From contig CAKTBJ010000024.1 of NCBI GenBank assembly GCA_934533075.1, forward strand, positions 1 to 46,348: a stretch of 46,348 nucleotides of DNA. The letters are read 5' to 3'. The position numbers were made by a program, and so were the translations under genes. This DNA is from an uncultured Paracoccus sp. Lineage in GTDB: Bacteria > Pseudomonadota > Alphaproteobacteria > Rhodobacterales > Rhodobacteraceae. A model generated the notes under the pieces. The model had not been told where the DNA came from and did no database searches. It saw only the letters and a program-made list of their open reading frames with translations. Positions 39,641 through 46,348 of the stretch are shown here, one piece after another; the stretch's first letter is position 1; each line of letters starts with the position of its first letter.

Positions 39641-40117
39641 ATGCCCGTGAAACTCGCAGGCCTCGAAGACAATGCCCGCAAGACCGCCATCGACGTGCTG
39701 TCGGCCCGCCTAGCCGACGCGACCGCGATGCTGCTGGCGCTCAAGCAAGCGCATTGGAACGTGAAGGGGCCGAATTTCATCGCCATCCACGAGCTGTTCG
39801 ATGGCGTCTATGACCGGCTGGAGCCGCATATCGACACGATGGCCGAGCGGATCAAGCAACTGGACGGCATGGCCAACGGCACCGCCGAGCATGTCGCCAA
39901 GGAATCCTCGCTGAAGCCCTATCCGCTGGACATCACCAGCGAGACCGACCACATCAAGGCCGTGGTCGAGCGGCTGCGCGATCTGGGCGGCAAGGTGCGC
40001 GAGGGCATCGACGCCACCGACGAGGCCGGCGAGGCCGATGCCGCCGACATCCTGACCGCCATGTCGCGCGACATCGACAAGGACCTGTGGTTCATCGAAA
40101 GCCATCTGGACAAGTGA
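39641..40117 (+). CDS. dps: Dps-type ferritin, DNA protection during starvation
   Basis: Iron-oxidising, DNA-protecting dodecamer subunit of 158 residues. The ferroxidase segment is KQAHWNVKGPNFIAIHELFD (first half) with DRLEPHIDTMAERI, the usual Dps di-iron ligands at the dimer interface. The N-terminus is short with a few Lys/Arg. AAGGAG lies just before ATG 39641. It has its own probable stress promoter and its own terminator, and is wedged between acpP and fabF. Confidence 0.95.
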   Translation: MPVKLAGLEDNARKTAIDVLSARLADATAMLLALKQAHWNVKGPNFIAIHELFDGVYDRLEPHIDTMAERIKQLDGMANGTAEHVAKESSLKPYPLDITSETDHIKAVVERLRDLGGKVREGIDATDEAGEADAADILTAMSRDIDKDLWFIESHLDK

Positions 40118-40138
40118 CGCCCCCGGCGCCGCATCCGA

Positions 40139-40164
40139 GGCCCCGCCATCCGGCGGGGCCTTTT
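40139..40164 (+). terminator. Terminator after dps
   Basis: Perfect 9-bp stem GGCCCCGCC / GGCGGGGCC with loop ATCC, followed by TTTTC. Classic intrinsic terminator. Confidence 0.9.
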
Positions 40165-40321
40165 CTTGCGCCGGCATGCGCCGCCAACGTTCCGTAACCT
40201 TTCCGTGCAAGGGCGGGGGCCGGCCGCCTATGGCCGGGGCGGCGGGCCGGCTTCGCGTTGCGCCGGATGCGGGCCTCCTGTATCAGTCCGGGACCATGAG
40301 CACGCGAGCGGAGGAGCGCAG

Positions 40322-41581
40322 ATGAGAAGGGTCGTCGTTACCGGTTTGGGCATGGTCACGCCGCTGGCCTGCGGGGTCGATGCCACCTGGGGCCGCCTGC
40401 TGGCCGGCGAATCCGGGGCCGGTCCGATCACGCGCTTCGATCCCGCGAACGTGGTGACGAAATACGCCTGCGAGATTCCCTTCGGCGACGGCAGCGACGG
40501 GAGTTTCAACCCCGACGACTGGATGGACCCCAAGGACCGGCGCAAGGTCGACGACTTCATCCTCTACGGCATGGCGGCGGCGGCGCAGGCGGTGCAGGAT
40601 TCCGGCTGGGTCCCCGCGACCGAGGAGGACCGCTGCCGCACCGGGGTGATGATCGGCTCCGGCATCGGCGGGCTGACCTCGATCGCGGAGACCGCCGTGC
40701 TGATCAAGGAGCGCGGGCCGCGCCGCGTCAGCCCCTTCTTCATCCCCGGCGCGCTGATCAACCTGATTTCGGGGCAGGTCAGCATCCGCTATGGCTTCAA
40801 GGGGCCGAATCACGCGGTGGTCACGGCCTGCTCGACCGGGGCGCATACCATCGGCGACGCGGCGCGGCTGATCGCCTTCGGCGATGCCGACGTGATGGTC
40901 GCGGGCGGGGCGGAATCCCCGATCTCGGAGATCGGCATCGCCGGCTTCAACGCCTGCAAGGCGCTTTCGACCAAGCGGGAGGACGACCCGAAGGCGGCCT
41001 CGCGCCCCTGGGATGCCGACCGCGACGGCTTCGTGATGGGCGAGGGCGCCGGCGTCGTCGTGCTGGAGGAATACGAGCATGCGAAGGCCCGCGGCGCCCG
41101 CATCTATGCCGAGGTGCTGGGCTATGGCCTCTCGGGCGACGCCCATCACATCACCGCGCCCAGCGAAGACGGCGAGGGCGGCTTCCGCGCCATGCAGGCG
41201 GCGCTGAAGCGGGCCGGCTTGCAGCCCTCTGACATCGACTATGTGAACGCGCATGGCACCTCGACGATGGCCGACGTGATCGAGCTGGCGGCGGTGGAGC
41301 GCCTGCTGGGCGACGCGGCCGGCAAGGCCACCATGTCCTCGACCAAATCCTCCATCGGCCACCTGCTGGGTGCGGCCGGGGCGGTCGAGGCGATCTTCTG
41401 CATCCTCGCCATCCGCGACCAGATCGCGCCGCCGACGATCAACCTGGACGATCCGGCGGTCGAGGCGAGGATCGACCTGGCCGCCAATGCGGCGGTGCGG
41501 CGGCGGATCGACCATGCGCTGTCCAACAGCTTCGGCTTCGGCGGCACCAATGCCAGCCTGCTGATGGGGCGCGTGTCCTGA
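40322..41581 (+). CDS. fabF: Beta-ketoacyl-ACP synthase II
   Basis: Elongating condensing enzyme. The 419 residues start MRRVVVTGLGMVTPLACGVD; the catalytic triad is Cys170 in TACSTGAH, His311 in NAHGTST and His347 in SIGHLLGAAG. The C-terminal SNSFGFGGTNASLL is typical. GGAGGAG lies upstream of ATG 40322. Its stop overlaps the mltG start by one base (TGATG). Confidence 0.98.
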   Translation: MRRVVVTGLGMVTPLACGVDATWGRLLAGESGAGPITRFDPANVVTKYACEIPFGDGSDGSFNPDDWMDPKDRRKVDDFILYGMAAAAQAVQDSGWVPATEEDRCRTGVMIGSGIGGLTSIAETAVLIKERGPRRVSPFFIPGALINLISGQVSIRYGFKGPNHAVVTACSTGAHTIGDAARLIAFGDADVMVAGGAESPISEIGIAGFNACKALSTKREDDPKAASRPWDADRDGFVMGEGAGVVVLEEYEHAKARGARIYAEVLGYGLSGDAHHITAPSEDGEGGFRAMQAALKRAGLQPSDIDYVNAHGTSTMADVIELAAVERLLGDAAGKATMSSTKSSIGHLLGAAGAVEAIFCILAIRDQIAPPTINLDDPAVEARIDLAANAAVRRRIDHALSNSFGFGGTNASLLMGRVS

Positions 41582-42765
41582 TGGTGCGGGCGATCGCGTC
41601 GAACTTCCTGACGCTGCTGCTGGTGATCCTGACGGCTCTGGCCATCGCCGTCGCCTGGGGGCGGAACCAATATGCCGGTCCCGGCCCGTCCTCCGTCGCG
41701 CAATGCGTGGTGGTGGCGCCGGGGGCCAGCATGCAGGCCATCGCCAACCAGTTGGCGGAACATGGCGCGATCTCGCATCCCTATGTGTTCCTGACCGGCG
41801 CCGCCTATGCGGGCAAGGCCGGCCAGCAGAAGTTCGGCAGCTTCCTGGTGCCGCCGCATGCCTCGATGGAGGACATCCTGGCCACGATCACCGCCGGCGG
41901 ACCCTCCACCTGCGGCACCGAGGTCACCTTCCGCATCGGCGTGCGGGAAAACAGCGTCGTGCTGCGCGACATGGACCCGGCCACCGGCCACTATGCCGAG
42001 GTGGCGAAATACAATCCCGTGGCCGAGGAGGCGCCCGAACTCATCACTGCCGCCGAGGCCAAGCCCGATGCCCGCCTGCGCATCGCCGTGGCCGAGGGCG
42101 TGACGAGCTGGCAGGTGGTCGAGGGCCTGAAACAGGCCGGCTTCCTGGCCGGCGAGACCGGCGCCCTGCCCGCCGAGGGCACGCTGGCCCCGGAAACCTA
42201 CGAGGTCAGGCCGGGCGCCGACCGCGCCGCCCTGCTGGCCCAGATGGCCGATCTGCAATCGCGCAACCTGGCCCGCGCCTGGGAGAATCGCGTCGAGGGC
42301 CTGCCCTATGAGACGCCGGAGGAGGCGCTGATCATGGCCTCCATCGTCGAGAAGGAAACCTCGGTCCCGGCCGAGCGTCCCGTGGTGGCCTCGGTCTTCG
42401 TCAACCGCCTGCGGCAGGGGATGCGGTTGCAGACCGACCCGACGGTGATCTACGGCATCACGCGGGGCGAGGGCGTGCTGGATCGCGGCATCCGCCAGTC
42501 CGAGTTGCAGGCGCGCACGCCCTGGAACACCTATGTCATCGACGGGCTGCCGCCGACCCCCATCGCCAATCCGGGCCGCGCCGCCATCGAGGCCACGCTG
42601 AACCCGGCCGAGACGGATTTCATCTTCTTCGTCGCGGACGGCACCGGCGGCCACGCCTTTGCCCGCACCCTGGACGAGCATAACGAGAATGTCGCCCGCT
42701 GGCGCGCCATCGAGGCCGCCGGCGGCGTGCAGACGGGCGGTCAGGCCGGACCCGTGGGCGACTGA
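41581..42765 (+). CDS. mltG: Endolytic transglycosylase MltG
   Basis: Inner-membrane-anchored enzyme that cuts nascent peptidoglycan and sets glycan length. The 394 residues have one N-terminal helix (FLTLLLVILTALAIAVAW), a LysM-like region (VVVAPGASMQAIANQLAEHG) and the YceG domain with catalytic Glu257 in ASIVEKETSVP, followed by VASVFVNRLRQGMRLQTDPTV (part) and the SELQARTPWNTYVIDGLPPTPI region (part). It is translationally coupled to fabF, the usual alphaproteobacterial order. Confidence 0.95.
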   Translation: MVRAIASNFLTLLLVILTALAIAVAWGRNQYAGPGPSSVAQCVVVAPGASMQAIANQLAEHGAISHPYVFLTGAAYAGKAGQQKFGSFLVPPHASMEDILATITAGGPSTCGTEVTFRIGVRENSVVLRDMDPATGHYAEVAKYNPVAEEAPELITAAEAKPDARLRIAVAEGVTSWQVVEGLKQAGFLAGETGALPAEGTLAPETYEVRPGADRAALLAQMADLQSRNLARAWENRVEGLPYETPEEALIMASIVEKETSVPAERPVVASVFVNRLRQGMRLQTDPTVIYGITRGEGVLDRGIRQSELQARTPWNTYVIDGLPPTPIANPGRAAIEATLNPAETDFIFFVADGTGGHAFARTLDEHNENVARWRAIEAAGGVQTGGQAGPVGD

Positions 42766-42781
42766 CCCGGTCTCCGGGACG

Positions 42782-42807
42782 CGATCGCCCCCCGGAGCGG
42801 GGGGTCG
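42782..42807 (+). terminator. GC-rich hairpin after mltG
   Basis: A CCCCCC / GGGGGG stem with outer CGA/TCG pairs lies 17 bases after the mltG stop. No U-run follows. The rest of the 267-bp gap to purA holds another small hairpin and an AT-richer stretch (about 42870-42960) that likely carries the purA promoter. Confidence 0.5.
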
Positions 42808-43032
42808 GCCCGATTCATGTCTTGCCCGCCGTCCGGCGGCAGGTCTTTCCCGCCTGCCCGGCATGGGATTTGCCGGATAGTTGCAAGATACTCTTTGTCT
42901 AACCTGCTTGTTTTCCGGTGTTTTCCGGCGCGAGGGGTCGGATGCGGTATTTTCCTGTGTCGGATACGCTTCCCCGCAGCCGCCGCATGGGCTAGACGCA
43001 ATACCGGCATTTCAGGACCGAAAGGGCGGATC

Positions 43033-44325
<1,293 letters not shown>

Positions 44326-44330
44326 GAGGC

Positions 44331-44576
44331 ATGAGCCGCAACACCCGCGTCTGGCTGGCGATTCTGGTGCTGGTCGTCGGCATCCCGGTCTGGGCCTTCG
44401 TGGCGGTGACGGTGATGGAATGGGCGCAGGCCCGTCTGGGTCCGCTGCCCTTCTGGGGCGAGCTGGCGGGCTGGGTCGCGCTGGGCATCGTCTGGATCTT
44501 CCCGCTGCGCGGGCTGCTCACCGGCGTCGCCGCCAGGGGCAGCAGCCCCCGCCGCTTCGAGGACGATCCGAAATGA
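44331..44576 (+). CDS. DUF2842 small membrane protein
   Basis: An 81-residue protein with two transmembrane helices (VWLAILVLVVGIPVWAFVAV and GELAGWVALGIVWIFPLRGL) and a short basic tail. It matches the alphaproteobacterial DUF2842 family, often found after purA or near thiamine genes; function unknown. ATG 44331 has GAGAGG just before it, closely spaced. The stop overlaps the next start by four bases (ATGA). Confidence 0.82.
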   Translation: MSRNTRVWLAILVLVVGIPVWAFVAVTVMEWAQARLGPLPFWGELAGWVALGIVWIFPLRGLLTGVAARGSSPRRFEDDPK

Positions 44577-45220
44577 CCCCCCTGCTGGCCACCGCCGGCG
44601 GCGTCACGCTGGTCGGCGGCGGCCTGCTGGACCCCGCCGATCTGGCGCTGGCCCTGGCCCATGCCCCGCGCCTTGTCGCCGCGGATGGCGGGGCGGATGC
44701 GGTGCTGGAAGCGGGGCTGGTGCCGGAACTGGTGATCGGCGACTTTGATTCGGTCTCGGCCGGGGCGCGCGCGCGGCTGGCCGGGCGCCTGCATCCGGTG
44801 GCCGAGCAGGACAGCACCGATTTCGAGAAATGCCTGCAACGCATCGCCGCCTCCCATGTGATCGCGGTGGGGTTCTCTGGCCGGCGGCTGGACCACACGC
44901 TGGCGGCGCTGTCGGTGATCGCCCGCCGCCCCGGCCAGCGCATCCTGATGCTCACCGAGGCCGAGGTGGTGTTCCTCGCGCCGCCCCGCCTGTCGCTGGA
45001 CCTGGCGCCCGGCCTGCGGGTCTCGCTGTATCCGATGGGACCCGTGCGGGGGCGCTCGACGGGGCTGGTCTGGCCCATCGAGGGGCTGCGCCTTGCCCCC
45101 GATGCCCGCGTGGGCACCTCGAACGAGAGCCTCGGCCCGGTCACGCTGGAGGCCGAGGGACCGCTGCTGGTCATGGTCCCGAAACCCTGCCTGCCCGCCG
45201 TCCTGACGGCGCTGAGGTGA
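44573..45220 (+). CDS. Thiamine diphosphokinase
   Basis: Makes thiamine diphosphate from thiamine and ATP. The 215 residues contain the family motifs VAADGGADAVLEAGLVPELV, VIGDFDSVS and the DSTDFEKCLQRI signature. The C-terminal beta domain includes GTSNESLGPV. ATG 44573 overlaps the DUF2842 stop. Its product is the cofactor of SucA in this window. No TPP riboswitch was seen upstream. Confidence 0.92.
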   Translation: MTPLLATAGGVTLVGGGLLDPADLALALAHAPRLVAADGGADAVLEAGLVPELVIGDFDSVSAGARARLAGRLHPVAEQDSTDFEKCLQRIAASHVIAVGFSGRRLDHTLAALSVIARRPGQRILMLTEAEVVFLAPPRLSLDLAPGLRVSLYPMGPVRGRSTGLVWPIEGLRLAPDARVGTSNESLGPVTLEAEGPLLVMVPKPCLPAVLTALR

Positions 45221-45313
45221 CGCGAGGGCTTGGCGAGGGGCATGCCGCCGTGCCAGTCTTGCCGCGTGGCGGCGACCGAATCCGGCACCGCCCCAGCCCT
45301 TGCGAGGTTCGCC

Positions 45314-45661
45314 ATGCCCCTGATCAGCCCCGATTTCCCCGGCCAGACGGTGATCTGCACCTTCGACGTGACGCCCGGCAGCGCCCATGACGTGCTGGAA
45401 CTGCTGCAATCCGCCTATGACGAGGTGATCTCGCATCAGCCCGGTTTCATCGCCGGGGCGATCCACCTGAACGACGCCCAGACCCGCATCTGCACCTATT
45501 CGCAATGGCGGGCGCGGCGGGATTATCAGGCGATGCTGCGCACCGACGAGATGCGCGCGCGCAACCGCATCATCCAGGACCGCGCCAAGAGCTTCGAGCC
45601 GGTGATGTATGAACTCGCCGCCGTCTTCGACATTCCCGGCCCGCAGCACGAGGTGCATTGA
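45314..45661 (+). CDS. Antibiotic biosynthesis monooxygenase-like protein
   Basis: A 115-residue dimeric alpha-beta barrel protein. TVICTFDVTPGSAHDVLELL, GFIAGAIHLNDAQTRI and YSQWRARRDYQAMLR fit the ABM family pattern. Despite the family name many members are not monooxygenases; the role is unknown. GAGG lies six bases before ATG 45314. Its stop overlaps the parA-like start (TGATG). Confidence 0.8.
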   Translation: MPLISPDFPGQTVICTFDVTPGSAHDVLELLQSAYDEVISHQPGFIAGAIHLNDAQTRICTYSQWRARRDYQAMLRTDEMRARNRIIQDRAKSFEPVMYELAAVFDIPGPQHEVH

Positions 45662-46290
45662 TGGGATATATCCTGACCGTCGCCCAGCAGAAGGGTGGCT
45701 CCGGCAAGACCACGGTGGCGGCGAACCTGGCGGTGGCGCTGCGGGCGCGGGGGCTGTCGGTGGCGCTGATCGACACCGACCCGCAGGGCAGCCTGGGCCG
45801 CTGGTTCCTGGAGCGGCTGGAGCGGGTGGGCTTCGACGAGGAACTGGAATTCTCCACCTCCTCGGCCTGGGGGGCCAGCTACGAGAGCGAGAAGCTGGCC
45901 CGGCGTTTCGACGTGGTGATCATCGACACGCCGCCCAAGATCGACAGCGACCTGCGCCCGGCGCTGCGGGCGGCGCATCTGGTGCTGGTGCCGGTGGCCT
46001 CCAGCCATGTCGACCTGTGGGCGACCGAAGGGGTTCTGGACCTTGCCCGGCGCGAAAAGCGCGGCGCGGTGATCGTGCTGAACCGCGCGCGCCCGAACAC
46101 GCGGCTGGGCGCCGAGGTCGAGGCCGCCGCGCTGGAACTGGGCGCGGGGCTGGCCGATGCGCGGCTGGCCAATCGCGTCGCCTATGCCGAGGCGCTGGGG
46201 CAGGGGCGCGGCGTGGCCGAGGGCGGGGCCGGTCCGGCACGCAATGAAATCATGGCCCTGGCCGACGAGGTTCTGGCCATACTGGCTTGA
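45661..46290 (+). CDS. ParA/MinD-type partition ATPase
   Basis: A 209-residue deviant Walker ATPase with KGGSGKTT (deviant Walker A), the LIDTDPQGSLGRW switch and VVIIDTPPKIDSDLR Walker B. It is short (about 210 residues) and lacks the N-terminal DNA-binding domain of plasmid ParA, so it resembles orphan ParA proteins that position cargo such as chemoreceptor clusters or partition factors. No parB is visible before the contig end. GAGG lies upstream of ATG 45661. Confidence 0.9.
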   Translation: MGYILTVAQQKGGSGKTTVAANLAVALRARGLSVALIDTDPQGSLGRWFLERLERVGFDEELEFSTSSAWGASYESEKLARRFDVVIIDTPPKIDSDLRPALRAAHLVLVPVASSHVDLWATEGVLDLARREKRGAVIVLNRARPNTRLGAEVEAAALELGAGLADARLANRVAYAEALGQGRGVAEGGAGPARNEIMALADEVLAILA

Positions 46291-46314
46291 GCGGGGATGC
46301 AGGCGAAGGGGGGT

Positions 46315-46348
46315 GGGGGGGGGGGGGGGGGCCCCCCCCCCCCCCCCC
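46315..46348. other. Poly-G/poly-C contig-end artefact
   Basis: The window ends in 17 G (46315-46331) directly followed by 17 C (46332-46348), a perfect homopolymer fold-back. This is typical of a sequencing/assembly artefact at a contig tip and should not be read as biology. Confidence 0.9.

Noticed and set aside
44331..45220. TPP riboswitch controlling thiamine diphosphokinase
   Set aside because: The kinase start overlaps the preceding gene, and no THI-box-like sequence was seen before purA or DUF2842.
45661..46290. Plasmid origin or replication region because of the ParA-type gene
   Set aside because: The neighbours are core genes (purA, thiamine diphosphokinase), no repABC genes or iterons appear, and the protein is a short orphan ParA.
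46315..46348. G-quadruplex or telomere-like structure
   Set aside because: A 17 G/17 C fold-back at the exact end of the sequence is better explained as artefact.

Overview
This 46.3-kb window is a GC-rich (roughly two-thirds GC by eye) stretch of an alphaproteobacterial chromosome. Gene content and family types (stand-alone OlsB, the long two-part dCTP deaminase family, DksA with a degenerate zinc finger, yceD-rpmF-plsX-fabH, odhB with two lipoyl domains) point to Rhodobacterales, most likely Paracoccus or a close relative. The genus is inferred from remembered protein families, not from a search. The right end is a run of 17 G followed by 17 C, which looks like a contig-end artefact. The left end cuts cysS.

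Layout. 1-4.5 kb: cysS (cut), then a minus-strand pair, beta-alanine-type aminotransferase and Zn-dependent carbamoylase, that fits the last steps of reductive pyrimidine breakdown. 4.6-9.6 kb: guaB, a transglycosylase-like protein, a PRC-barrel envelope protein, scpAB and a small basic protein. 9.8-12.5 kb: dcd, tRNA-Pro(GGG), a MerR-type regulator, ihfA and a small C4 zinc-finger protein. 12.5-18.3 kb: bamE, yceD-rpmF-plsX-fabH, msrB, olsB and a MipA/OmpV protein. 18.4-25 kb: an ABC-F ATPase, ndk, a DJ-1/FAD-monooxygenase pair, dksA, a MoxR-type ATPase and a GNAT protein, the last lying between two gene-free, repeat-bearing intervals.

25.4-38.2 kb is a TCA-cycle supercluster on the minus strand, transcribed mdh > sucC > lipoprotein > sucD > lipoprotein > DUF805 > sucA > sucB > lipoprotein > two small genes > lpdA > lytic transglycosylase lipoprotein. 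It encodes malate dehydrogenase, succinyl-CoA synthetase and all three subunits of the 2-oxoglutarate dehydrogenase complex. Two regulatory-looking palindrome sets stand out: two TGTGATCACA sites 21 bp apart upstream of sucC, and a LacI-type pseudo-palindrome upstream of mdh. 38.4-42.8 kb: fatty-acid genes fabG-acpP, an inserted dps with its own terminators, then fabF-mltG. 43-46.3 kb: purA, a DUF2842 protein, thiamine diphosphokinase, a small monooxygenase-fold protein and a ParA-type ATPase.

Most of the window is core genome. I found no prophage, insertion sequence, CRISPR array or defence island. The best leads are the palindromic operators at the TCA genes, a REP/BIME-like palindromic repeat family (24.1-25.4 kb and 35.2 kb), and a low-GC lipoprotein gene wedged between sucC and sucD whose stop codon is the first three bases of one of these repeats.
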